In this document: in pieces, positions 1 through 9,912 of the stretch
Layout of the letters: each line of letters begins with the position of its first letter
Position numbering within the stretch: the stretch's first letter is position 1
Notes under the pieces: model-generated
The model's database searches: none
What the model was told of the DNA's origin: nothing
Seen by the model: only the letters and a program-made list of their open reading frames with translations
Translations under genes and position numbers: made by a program
DNA from: Allomyces macrogynus ATCC 38327
Taxonomy: Eukaryota; Blastocladiomycota; Blastocladiomycetes; Blastocladiales; Blastocladiaceae
Direction of reading: 5' to 3'
Assembly: GCA_000151295.1 (NCBI GenBank)
Contig: GG745330.1
Coordinates: forward strand, 1,057,327 to 1,121,326
Length of the DNA: 64,000 bases

Positions 1-59
1 AGCAACAGCAATCGCGCCGCTCGAGCGGTCGAACACTGACAACCGCACCACGAACCACT

Positions 60-865
60 ATGACCACTACCGCCGCTATCAAGGCCCGCGCGACAATGGC
101 TGGCATATCGACCCGCACTGTCGTGCTCGCGCTGTTTGTCGCGCTCCTCGCCGTGACGGCCGCAGCCGCCGTCGTGTGCGTGCCACTCACGCGCCGCCAA
201 GCTCCATCACCGCCTCCACCCCCGCCGGGCGTCGACCCGTTCCCGCCGAACGTGGCCAACCTGACAGCGTGGCAGGCCGTGTCGAGCAACCCGTCGCTGA
301 GCAACTTCACGTCGCTGGTCACGGCCAAGGCGCCGCAGGTCGTGACGGCGCTGAACACGACGGGCGCGGCCAATGTGACCGTGTTTGCGCCGACCAACGC
401 CGGTGCGTATTTTCTCTATTGGCGGGCCGCGCGCGCACGCGTCGCGCCGAGTGCGATCTGCGACTGACGACCGTCTTCTCTGCACTCTCCACTCGCTTCT
501 GCAAAAAAGCGTTCGCGCCGTTGGTCAACCAGTCGCTGTTCCAGTACCTGTCCAACAACCCCAACTACTCGGGCGTGCTTGCGCAGCTGCTGAGCTATCA
601 CGCGCACAACGGGTCGGCGATATACACGGCCGACGTGCCGGCGAACCGCAACATTACGGAAAGAACGCTCTCGCCCTTCTTCAATGTCACGCTCTCGCGC
701 GGTACGGCGCGCCCGCTGTGGGCCGCGCAGACGGCCAATGTCACGACGGTCTGGGTCAACGACGCGGCCATCATCTACGGCGACACGGCGGTGCGGGACG
801 GCGTAGTGCACATCATTGACCGCGTGCTCTCGCCGACGTGGTACCTGCCGCCGCGGTCGGCGTGA
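60..865 (+). CDS. Secreted FAS1 (fasciclin) domain protein, two exons
   Basis: Exons 60..402 and 510..865 give 232 residues. The intron starts gtgcgt and ends in aaaaaag, and joining restores the FAS1 H1 motif TVFAPTNAAFAPL. The first about 40 residues form a hydrophobic signal peptide or anchor (an alternative ATG lies at 96), followed by a Pro-rich linker and one FAS1 domain ending VRDGVVHIIDRVL. Several N-x-T/S sequons fit an extracellular or cell-wall adhesion protein, as is usual for the family. The last 24 nt, including the stop, lie inside the left arm of the large palindrome, so the repeat boundary cuts the end of this gene. The domain call is firm; the biological role is not known. 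Confidence 0.85.
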
Positions 866-1154
866 TCTGGCCGGTCGATGGAGTTCGCTGCAGGGGATCC
901 GCGGCACGTGCGCCGCGATCTTGCGCGCGGTTGGTGTCGCGTCGCGGCCGTGCCGTGTCATTTCGTGTCGTTCGTGCAGCCGTGTTGTGTTGGAGACGCT
1001 GAGTTTGTATTTGTTGGACGCCTGGATGGTGGGTGTTGTTGTTGGTCGCTGAAAGTCTTGGTATTCCGCTGGCCATGATTGTCTCTGATTGTAACGCTTC
1101 CATGTTTTGAGCCATCCGCTGAATCTGAATTGCTGTTCTGTTTTCTCGGCTTGC

Positions 1155-1182
<28 letters not shown>
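1155..1182. repeat. CT microsatellite (left arm)
   Basis: About 14 CT units. The mirrored GA tract in the right arm has exactly the same length, which is unusual for such a mutable repeat and argues that the two arms are very recently copied, homogenised, or an assembly artefact. Confidence 0.95.
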
Positions 1183-1185
<3 letters not shown>

Positions 1186-2018
1186 CCTGTCTGCGTGCGC
1201 GTGCCTGCGCATCAAATTCATCATCACCACGCCCGGTCTTCATCTTGTGGGCGCGCCCGCCATTTTGACGGCAACGGCGATGGTCTCGCGGCCGTTCTCG
1301 CGTCGATCCACGACCGAAGCAGAGAAATCGACATGGCCGACTGCGCGGCGCAGTTGCGGTCGCGGTCGCGGTCGCGGTCGATAGAGCGGGTGGGGGTAGG
1401 GCCGTTGGTGGTCGATGCGGTCGTCATTGCGGCACAAGTCGCACGATGCGGGATGTGGGCCAACCGATCAGAGCGAGATGGTGGTGACTTTGACGGTTTA
1501 TATCTCCCTCGGAAACGGCCGCTGTTCATTCCCACAACAGGCAGAAAATGAAGAGGACGCGGTCCTCTGCAACCCCCTTTCCGCTGCCCGCGGTTCCGTG
1601 GCGGCGGCCGACTTTGATTGACCCACGAGAGCGCCGGTTCACGCCGCACGCCGCACGCCGCACGCTTGCGCATTTCCGCCCCGCGCGTGCGGTGGGCAGT
1701 TCAACCTGGCCAAAAGCAGATAATTGCATTTGCTGCCGGTTACGATCATCTTTTGTAGCGGGAGGTGATGGTGGTTGGTAACTTGGTTATAGTGCTGGAC
1801 GTTGTGGCCGGGTGGCCTCCACTTTCGGAGGTGGATTGGCGGGAATCCGGTGCTGACCGAATCCAGGGGGTAAATAGCTCGGGCGCTGGATTGAGAAGAT
1901 CGGGTCCAGGCCGAAGCCCCCCACCCTGCTCCCGCCCCTTTCGGCTTCGGAGCCGCTTCGGAATCCTGCAGACTCTCAGAGCGCTGAGCAAACACAGACA
2001 AGCAAAACAAAAAGGTAG

Positions 2019-2090
2019 TAGCGTCTGTAGGTTTCGATCCTACGACCTCAGGGTTATGAGCCCTGCGCGCTTCCTCTGCGCCAAGACGCT
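2019..2090 (-). tRNA. Initiator tRNA-Met (CAT), left copy
   Basis: On the minus strand the 7-bp acceptor stem AGCGTCT/AGACGCT closes with an A1:U72 pair. The anticodon arm is CAGGG-CTCATAA-CCCTG with three consecutive G:C pairs, and the T-arm is GTAGG-ATCGAAA-CCTAC. The A1:U72 pair, the GGG/CCC anticodon stem and the AUCGAAA T-loop (A54, not T54) are hallmarks of eukaryotic initiator tRNA. There is no intron. An identical mirrored copy lies at 5855-5926. Confidence 0.92.
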
Positions 2091-2099
2091 CGAATCGGG

Positions 2100-2120
2100 T
2101 TAGGGTTTAGATTAGGGTTT
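2100..2120. repeat. Interstitial telomere-like repeat (left arm)
   Basis: Two TTAGGGTTT units separated by AGA, directly beside the initiator tRNA gene. The unit matches the TTAGGG telomere repeat of most fungi. It is too short to be a telomere and may be a Tbf1/TRF-type binding site or a repair scar. Confidence 0.7.
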
Positions 2121-2716
2121 CCAAGTCCCGCATTCCCGTTGCAAGGGGCGAGCGCTCACGCTATATAAACAGGTCGTCGCATCTCCTGCACTCGAGGTCA
2201 TATTCTGCTGCTGATTGGTGCCAACCGCCTCTCATATCCGCTCACCAGCGGTGCAGAGCACAAGAGGAGTCGCTCAAGCTGTGCGTGGGCCAGCACGTCA
2301 TCTAAGTTGCAATTCAAGAGTGGTGCATCTGCTCCATCCAGCCACCCACCACACACTCACTGCTCACACCAACACTGACTGTTTGATGATACCTGAGGCT
2401 GTCAATGTTGGCAAAGTGGGCCAGCAGTGCGATCAGATCAAGGGGTACTTGATGCTCGTGCTTTGCAAGGACTGATGGAAAATGGACACAAAGTTGGCCC
2501 AAGAGCAGAAGAGTTGAGTGAACAGCTGATGAAATAGCTGAACAAGCTGGTGCAAGGAAACATGACATGGCAACTGCCATGATTGTGATCATTTATATAG
2601 AGTCCACATCTCTGTGCTCATGTCAACATCAGTGCCATGGGAAGGAGACAAGACAGGTTTCTAAGTCAACCCTTTGCGCCATGGCAGTGTGAGCATGGTG
2701 TGGAGACCAAGGTTCC

Positions 2717-2791
2717 GTCAGCGTGGTGTAGTCGGTTTATCACACCTGTCTCACACACAGGAGGTCCCCAGTTCGAACCTGGGCGCTGACA
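2717..2791 (+). tRNA. tRNA-Val (CAC), left copy
   Basis: The acceptor stem GTCAGCG/CGCTGAC is followed by discriminator A. The anticodon arm is CCTGT-CTCACAC-ACAGG (anticodon CAC) and the T-arm is CCCAG-TTCGAAC-CTGGG. There is no intron. It points away from the initiator tRNA, which lies about 630 bp upstream on the other strand. An exact mirror copy is at 5154-5228. Confidence 0.92.
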
Positions 2792-3453
2792 TCATCGAGC
2801 GGGTGCTCCTTGAACCACCTTTTTGCTTTTTCCATCTCACATGTCCCTGTTTGTGCAACAGATTTTACAACATGAGGGTTGGCATGAGAGTTGACATAAG
2901 AGTTGGCATGAGTTGGACTGGAAATGGACATGAGTGTTGACATGAAGAAATCACTGGCAGGCTTCCATTTGGTGGACCAAATAATTTTCCACACATGCTT
3001 TGTTGATTCCTTGACCAATCATCATGCTCAGCAGCCTGTGCTCTGGGCATGCTGCTGATTTGCCATGTCAGTCATGGCTGTGAGCACATGCCATGTGGCA
3101 GATCTGGACATTAGTGAAGAATGTGTGTGCACACCTGTATTTGATCACAGTGTGATCATTGTGGAGACAACACTGTCTGCTTTGTTTGACCACGATTTTG
3201 TGCATGTGCTGCAGCACAATGTGGGGCACATACTGGCTTTGGAGGTAGCAAATGACAAACAGGTGAAGAGGGGTGGAGGATGGCTAGGGTGGAGCAGCAG
3301 TAGATTGAGTGTGCCAACAAAGCTAGCAATATCAAACCATGGCAGGGGCACAGCAACATGTGTGACATGATCCAAAGCCTCCAGGAACATTGACTATCCT
3401 GCTCCACCTTGTTGCTTGTGCAAGTCATCAAAAAGCCATCCACAAAACACAAA

Positions 3454-4491
3454 ATGAAACACCAAAGGAAGATGAGACGCCAAGATGAGGTGAGAAAGGA
3501 CACAAAGAAAGCAAAATGCTGGCAGTTACACAGCAGCCAGCTTAATGGCGTCACTGATCCACTGTCAGGGCAGTCCACCCACAATAAATAGTAGCCATTG
3601 CATGCTACTTCCAGGGGAAATGCCCAGTTCCCTAGTCCACTGGGGCCAAGAAATGGCCATGGCCAGGTCACAGCCAGAGTGTCCCAGACTGCTATCACAG
3701 TTGTGGGAGTAGGATTGATGCATGCCATCAATGTGAACCAATTACACTTTGTTTGTTTTGAATTGGAGGTGATTTGAAGGCGTTGATTGATTTGGAGTGA
3801 GCAGACCTTGATCTCAATGGTGCAAGTGACATGGTGGTGGCACTGTCTGAACAACTGTGATCATGTCACTCCCTGAGCACCCTGCTTAGTTGCTCCCAAC
3901 TTTGAGGGCAAGCTGGTGCTCAAGAATGATGGGATGCACATTGAGGACACACACATTCTGTTCATTTACAGAAAGAACAAGGATGGTTACTAGTTGGGGC
4001 AGCGCCTGTGTGACCAGGTTTCCTGCCAAAGCTCTGCCCAGAACTCAGCCATGGGTCATTTTGCTTGGCCTCCACATTGTTCTTTTTGACATGGTTGTGC
4101 AACAATCATTCTTTCCTAGTCATCAAACACTTGTGGAGCACTAAATGGTTTGTGCACAAGCACTGAGTACTTGTACAGTGTGCTGGTCAAGACAGTTCTG
4201 TGCATGCTCACAAGTGTGTCAGTTGGCAAGAAATGGAACTTTTCTGCAAGATGAAGTGGCACAAGTCGATTTACAACATGCCCCCCCCCCCCCCCCCCAT
4301 TCTGCTTTGCCATTGTGCTTGATCCTATCAGGCAGATCCTTGTTGTCACTGTCACAGTCTTGCTCACTTGCAACTGGATCTTGTTCAAAGCGCACAAAGC
4401 GCTGCCAGTTCTTCAATTTTTTGCACAATAGCTTGGCTTGTTTCAGTGCACAGATCCTGCACATGCACAGCAGCTGGTTGTAGCACTTGTG
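3454..4491. other. Unique spacer at the centre of the palindrome
   Basis: 1,038 bp separate the two arms. The spacer is AT-richer than the gene-rich DNA around the palindrome and contains an 18-nt C run. Reading frames of 230 codons (minus, 3156-3854, crossing the arm boundary) and about 85 codons (plus, near 3890) exist but start or end arbitrarily and match nothing I recognise. Around 3898-3990 a plus frame reads as protein-like (for example EGKLVLKNDGMHIEDTHILF) before a stop, which could be decayed transposon coding sequence. That reading is speculative. Confidence 0.7.
4281..4298. repeat. C18 homopolymer
   Basis: Eighteen consecutive C residues on the plus strand within the palindrome spacer. 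The complementary G run could form a G-quadruplex. The length is likely to be uncertain in sequencing. Confidence 0.9.
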
Positions 4492-5153
4492 TTTGTGTTT
4501 TGTGGATGGCTTTTTGATGACTTGCACAAGCAACAAGGTGGAGCAGGATAGTCAATGTTCCTGGAGGCTTTGGATCATGTCACACATGTTGCTGTGCCCC
4601 TGCCATGGTTTGATATTGCTAGCTTTGTTGGCACACTCAATCTACTGCTGCTCCACCCTAGCCATCCTCCACCCCTCTTCACCTGTTTGTCATTTGCTAC
4701 CTCCAAAGCCAGTATGTGCCCCACATTGTGCTGCAGCACATGCACAAAATCGTGGTCAAACAAAGCAGACAGTGTTGTCTCCACAATGATCACACTGTGA
4801 TCAAATACAGGTGTGCACACACATTCTTCACTAATGTCCAGATCTGCCACATGGCATGTGCTCACAGCCATGACTGACATGGCAAATCAGCAGCATGCCC
4901 AGAGCACAGGCTGCTGAGCATGATGATTGGTCAAGGAATCAACAAAGCATGTGTGGAAAATTATTTGGTCCACCAAATGGAAGCCTGCCAGTGATTTCTT
5001 CATGTCAACACTCATGTCCATTTCCAGTCCAACTCATGCCAACTCTTATGTCAACTCTCATGCCAACCCTCATGTTGTAAAATCTGTTGCACAAACAGGG
5101 ACATGTGAGATGGAAAAAGCAAAAAGGTGGTTCAAGGAGCACCCGCTCGATGA

Positions 5154-5228
5154 TGTCAGCGCCCAGGTTCGAACTGGGGACCTCCTGTGTGTGAGACAGG
5201 TGTGATAAACCGACTACACCACGCTGAC
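5154..5228 (-). tRNA. tRNA-Val (CAC), right copy
   Basis: Mirror image of the tRNA gene at 2717-2791, with the same acceptor, anticodon and T arms. Its flanks are also identical over the full arm. Confidence 0.92.
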
Positions 5229-5824
5229 GGAACCTTGGTCTCCACACCATGCTCACACTGCCATGGCGCAAAGGGTTGACTTAGAAACCTGTCTTGTCTC
5301 CTTCCCATGGCACTGATGTTGACATGAGCACAGAGATGTGGACTCTATATAAATGATCACAATCATGGCAGTTGCCATGTCATGTTTCCTTGCACCAGCT
5401 TGTTCAGCTATTTCATCAGCTGTTCACTCAACTCTTCTGCTCTTGGGCCAACTTTGTGTCCATTTTCCATCAGTCCTTGCAAAGCACGAGCATCAAGTAC
5501 CCCTTGATCTGATCGCACTGCTGGCCCACTTTGCCAACATTGACAGCCTCAGGTATCATCAAACAGTCAGTGTTGGTGTGAGCAGTGAGTGTGTGGTGGG
5601 TGGCTGGATGGAGCAGATGCACCACTCTTGAATTGCAACTTAGATGACGTGCTGGCCCACGCACAGCTTGAGCGACTCCTCTTGTGCTCTGCACCGCTGG
5701 TGAGCGGATATGAGAGGCGGTTGGCACCAATCAGCAGCAGAATATGACCTCGAGTGCAGGAGATGCGACGACCTGTTTATATAGCGTGAGCGCTCGCCCC
5801 TTGCAACGGGAATGCGGGACTTGG

Positions 5825-5845
5825 AAACCCTAATCTAAACCCTAA
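5825..5845. repeat. Interstitial telomere-like repeat (right arm)
   Basis: Reverse-complement copy (AAACCCTAA type) of the 2100-2120 cluster, next to the second initiator tRNA gene. Confidence 0.7.
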
Positions 5846-5854
5846 CCCGATTCG

Positions 5855-5926
5855 AGCGTCTTGGCGCAGAGGAAGCGCGCAGGGCTCATAACCCTGAGGT
5901 CGTAGGATCGAAACCTACAGACGCTA
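5855..5926 (+). tRNA. Initiator tRNA-Met (CAT), right copy
   Basis: Identical mirrored copy of 2019-2090, with A1:U72, three G:C pairs in the anticodon stem and the AUCGAAA T-loop. Confidence 0.92.
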
Positions 5927-6759
5927 CTACCTTTTTGTTTTGCTTGTCTGTGTTTGCTCAGCGCTCTGAGAGTCTGCAGGATTCCGAAGCGGCTCCGAAG
6001 CCGAAAGGGGCGGGAGCAGGGTGGGGGGCTTCGGCCTGGACCCGATCTTCTCAATCCAGCGCCCGAGCTATTTACCCCCTGGATTCGGTCAGCACCGGAT
6101 TCCCGCCAATCCACCTCCGAAAGTGGAGGCCACCCGGCCACAACGTCCAGCACTATAACCAAGTTACCAACCACCATCACCTCCCGCTACAAAAGATGAT
6201 CGTAACCGGCAGCAAATGCAATTATCTGCTTTTGGCCAGGTTGAACTGCCCACCGCACGCGCGGGGCGGAAATGCGCAAGCGTGCGGCGTGCGGCGTGCG
6301 GCGTGAACCGGCGCTCTCGTGGGTCAATCAAAGTCGGCCGCCGCCACGGAACCGCGGGCAGCGGAAAGGGGGTTGCAGAGGACCGCGTCCTCTTCATTTT
6401 CTGCCTGTTGTGGGAATGAACAGCGGCCGTTTCCGAGGGAGATATAAACCGTCAAAGTCACCACCATCTCGCTCTGATCGGTTGGCCCACATCCCGCATC
6501 GTGCGACTTGTGCCGCAATGACGACCGCATCGACCACCAACGGCCCTACCCCCACCCGCTCTATCGACCGCGACCGCGACCGCGACCGCAACTGCGCCGC
6601 GCAGTCGGCCATGTCGATTTCTCTGCTTCGGTCGTGGATCGACGCGAGAACGGCCGCGAGACCATCGCCGTTGCCGTCAAAATGGCGGGCGCGCCCACAA
6701 GATGAAGACCGGGCGTGGTGATGATGAATTTGATGCGCAGGCACGCGCACGCAGACAGG

Positions 6760-6762
<3 letters not shown>

Positions 6763-6790
<28 letters not shown>
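6763..6790. repeat. GA microsatellite (right arm mirror)
   Basis: Reverse-complement counterpart of the CT tract at 1155-1182, equal in length. Confidence 0.95.
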
Positions 6791-7103
6791 GCAAGCCGAG
6801 AAAACAGAACAGCAATTCAGATTCAGCGGATGGCTCAAAACATGGAAGCGTTACAATCAGAGACAATCATGGCCAGCGGAATACCAAGACTTTCAGCGAC
6901 CAACAACAACACCCACCATCCAGGCGTCCAACAAATACAAACTCAGCGTCTCCAACACAACACGGCTGCACGAACGACACGAAATGACACGGCACGGCCG
7001 CGACGCGACACCAACCGCGCGCAAGATCGCGGCGCACGTGCCGCGGATCCCCTGCAGCGAACTCCATCGACCGGCCAGATCACGCCGACCGCGGCGGCAG
7101 GTA

Positions 7104-7129
7104 GACGTGAAGTTGCTCAGCGACAGGTT
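7104..7129 (-). pseudogene. 26-bp scrap of the FAS1 gene at the right palindrome edge
   Basis: Read on the minus strand, this stretch matches FAS1 exon 1 around 288-313 (coding for the residues SLSNFTS) with one mismatch in 26 nt. It is joined directly to the copy of the gene's last codons (7081-7103). The segment 314-841 is therefore missing from the right side, as if the copied FAS1 gene had lost about 528 bp. Sequence beyond 7130 no longer resembles the gene. Confidence 0.6.
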
Positions 7130-7276
7130 TACTCCTTTGACGGTTCTCTTGAGAACGGACTCAAGCAGCGCAACAATCAATAAAGCTATCAGTGTTCAAT
7201 TCGCGTCCTCAAATCTCAAGGACCCGATCCCGCACCCAGAAAACTACCAGAACTCGTTCCACACAACGGCCCTTTC

Positions 7277-9539
7277 TCACTCAAAGCGATCGAACACGTT
7301 CGGCACAGCCTTACCCTTGAAATACTCAATCACCTCATTAGCCTTGGCCGCGACCGCCTCCTTGGTGATACCGAACTTGGCATACACGGCGTCAGGCGCG
7401 CGCGACGTGCCAAATGCACGCATCCCCACCACCGCGTGCGCGTACTGCCGCCACCCGATCGTGCCGAGCGCCTCGACCGCGACGACGGGCACCCCTGGAG
7501 TCAGCACGCTCTCATGGTACGTGCGCGGCTGCGTATCAAACAGTTTTCACGACGGCATCGACACGACGCGCACGGCGAACTCGTCGAGGAGTGCGGCCGC
7601 TTCGATGGCCAGTGCGACTTCGGTGCCCGTGGCCACCAAAGCCACGGCCGGGTTCCCCACGTCTTGCAGGACGTACGCGCCGCGGCCCGTGCTCTCGGCC
7701 GACGACCCGGAGAGAACCGGCACGGCTTGACGCGACAATATCAGCGCGACCGGGATCGATGGCGCGTTGAGCGCGGCCCGGTACGCACCGACCACTTCGT
7801 TCCCATCGGCCGGCCGGAGCACCCACAAGTTTGGCGTCGCACGCAGGAGCGCAAGCGTCTCATCGGCCGGTGCGCGGGCCCGTCTTTGCCGAGCCCAATC
7901 GAGTCGTGGCTCAGCACGTACATGACGCGGTGGTGCGCGAGCGCTGCGAGCCGCACCGATGGGTACGCGTAGGTGATGAAGTTGAGAAACGTGGCGGCAA
8001 ACGGACGGACCAGACCGTGCGCGGCGAGCCCGTTGCAAATGGCCGCCATCCCGTGCTCGCGAACGCCGAACCGCACGTACCGACCTTCGTACGCGCCGTG
8101 CGCGTTGCCCGTCGCCTGGAAGCCGATTTGACGACGTCAGATCGGCCGACCCGCCCATCAGGTCCGGAATGAGGTCGCCTAAGATCCCGAGCACTTGGCC
8201 CGACCACTTGCGCGTCGCCGCCGGCGCGTCCTTGGTCGAAAACGTCGGCATCTTCTCGCGGATCCCGTCCGGCAACCTGCCCGCGGCACGCCGCTCAAAA
8301 TCGGCCGCCAAAAAGAGGTACTTGTTCTTATACTCTTCGAACGCGCGTTGCCAGTTGGCCTCGGCCTCCTGCCCGCGCGCGCGCACCGCCGCGTACAGTT
8401 CGCGAACCGTGTAGGACACGACAAATGCCGCGCCCGGGTCGAAGCCGAGTTGCTGCTTGACGCGCTTGACGTCGTCGACGCCCAGCGCCGACCCGTGCAC
8501 CTTGTCCGTCCCGGCCTTGCTTGACCCGAACCCGATCGTCGTCGTGACCTTGATCAGCGTCGGGCGGTCGGTTACGCGGTGCGCCTCGGCGAGCGCAGCG
8601 ACCAGCGCCGACTGGTCGATCGCGTCGCCGTGCGGGACGGAGAGCGTGTGCCACCCGAAGGCCTCGACGCGCTGGCAGACGTTTTCGGTGAACGCCTGTG
8701 CAAAAATGGCATTAAATGCCACGTCAGGACCCGACAGCGCGAGCACGCCCAAGAAAATACAGTAGCCGTACCAAGTCTGTCGTCCCGTCAATCTTGTTGT
8801 CGTCGTACAGCTCAATCAGCTTGCCCAGCTTCCAGTGGCCCGCGAGCGACATGGCCTCTGCGCTCACGCCCTCCTGCAGGCAACCGTCGCCCAGGATCAC
8901 GTATGTGTAGTGGTCAACGATCTTGGGCGCGTCGGGCCGGTTGAACGTCGCGGCCAAGTGCGCCTCGGCCATGGCGAGACCAACGGCGTTCGCGATCCCT
9001 TGCCCGAGCGGGCCCGCTATCAGCTCAACGACGGGCGTCATGTGCGATTCGGGGTGCCCTGGGGTCCTAGAAACGCGTTCGGGGGGCCAGCTTGGCAGTC
9101 GCGAGAGGTAACGCGCTGCTGGGTGAAATGTACTTGGAGTCGAGCTGCCGGTACCGCTTCAGGTCGTCCAGCGCAATGTCGTACCCGAGCAAGTGCAGCA
9201 GAATGTACTGCAGGCAGCACGCGTGCCCATTCTACAGGAGGAACCGGTCGCGGTCGGCCTACAATCGCGGCAGTGAGTCGGGCGCTGATCGCCGCATTGA
9301 TCACGCTCGGTCGGCTGGGCACCAACATGCACCCATCTCGGGTTGCTCGGGTTCGCGCGCAAGAACCGCGTGAGAGCGTGTGCCCGGCCGGCGCAAGCCC
9401 CATGGGCGCGCCCGGATGGCCCGGCGGTCTGCACCATGTCGGCTGCCAGACACCGGATCGTGTTGATGACCGTCGCGTCGGCGGGCCTGAAGGGCATGCC
9501 GGGACCGCGCGAAGCGGGCGTGGATGCAGATTCGGTCAT
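7277..9539 (-). pseudogene. Broken transketolase gene
   Basis: Minus-strand segments spell a eukaryotic transketolase in order: start at 9539; thiamine-diphosphate domain with [35 protein letters not shown] and [10 protein letters not shown]; middle domain with VREHGMAAICNGLAAHG; C-terminal domain with a stop at 7277. Three plausible introns are visible near 9212-9315, 9068-9137 and 8700-8769. Lesions: TAG replaces the Ser codon of the conserved LSNGHA motif at 9232-9234; TGA replaces Trp in the SMPSWELF-type motif at 7547-7549; frame changes occur near 9420, 9374 and 7866; near 8122 a frame change comes with loss of roughly ten residues after SADLTSSN. Transketolase is a core pentose-phosphate enzyme, so a functional copy should exist elsewhere. 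Poor sequence quality is an alternative for the frameshifts, less so for the nonsense codons. Confidence 0.85.
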
Positions 9540-9912
9540 GGTGCGTCGAGTGTCGATGCGCGTGCCTGCTGCAGAGTCGTGCTGCCGACTACGAGTTGGT
9601 GATCGCGGCGGCGGTGGGGCGAGAGGGGGAGAGAGCGCAGCAGCTGGTGCGACGCGACACGGCCGTGACCCAACTCCCGCCGCGCCTCCAGCACAACCTG
9701 CGCTCTCACCCAGATGTGCTGCTGGCACGCACCGCCGCGGTGATCGTCGCATTGGCAAAGAGCAAAAGTGTTTATCGGTGCAAATCAGCAAGCAGGCCTG
9801 GGGGGATAGAGCACAAGGAAAGAAAATCAAAAAGATATCCGCCACCAAAAGTACAAAAAGTGGCCGCCAGGACGAGCAAACGACGACGACAAACGACGAT
9901 CACGACCAGTCG
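9540..9912. other. Intergenic, nothing recognised
   Basis: Lies between the start of the transketolase remnant and the 3' end of the next minus-strand gene. I see no gene or repeat in it. Confidence 0.5.

Larger units (their letters stand above)
842..3453 (+). repeat. Left arm of giant inverted repeat
   Basis: Position x in this arm matches the complement of position 7945-x across the whole arm with no visible indel. All ORFs read on one arm recur with identical length and sequence on the other. The match starts at 842 (flank ggtacc versus tctacc on the other side) and stops at 3453, where A faces a mismatch. Even simple repeats keep the same length: CT at 1155-1182 and the CGGTCG units near 1355-1380. 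The outer third is GC-rich like the rest of the window; from about 2200 inward the arm is AT-richer. It holds two tRNA genes and a telomere-like cluster but no protein gene that I recognise. Confidence 0.95.
4492..7103 (-). repeat. Right arm of giant inverted repeat
   Basis: This is the mirror copy of 842-3453 (coordinates sum to 7945) over 2,612 bp. Its outer edge still contains the last 23 bp of the FAS1 gene, so at its outer end this arm looks like the derived copy, the FAS1 gene being complete only on the left. Beyond 7103 only a further 26 bp resembles FAS1 sequence. It carries the second tRNA-Val and second initiator tRNA-Met. Confidence 0.95.

Noticed and set aside
416..1243. Long minus-strand frame with an Arg/Glu repeat
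   Set aside because: It is antisense to the FAS1 gene and its repeat is only the translated CT microsatellite. The similar 342-codon plus frame at 6702-7730 runs through the same tract in the right arm and into the transketolase remnant.
2098..2120. A true chromosome end or telomere fusion
   Set aside because: Only two repeat units, flanked by ordinary sequence and a tRNA gene on both sides; a head-to-head fusion would place longer arrays at the palindrome centre, not inside each arm.
3156..3854. 232-codon minus-strand open frame across the spacer and left arm
   Set aside because: No recognisable domain, Cys/Trp/Pro-rich composition unlike a real protein, and its C-terminal half is just the mirror of another arbitrary frame at 4487-4789.
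842..7103. Autonomous transposon with long terminal inverted repeats
   Set aside because: The outer arm end lies inside the FAS1 coding sequence with its last codons, no target-site duplication is seen at 842/7103, and no transposase was recognised. An inverted duplication explains the data better.
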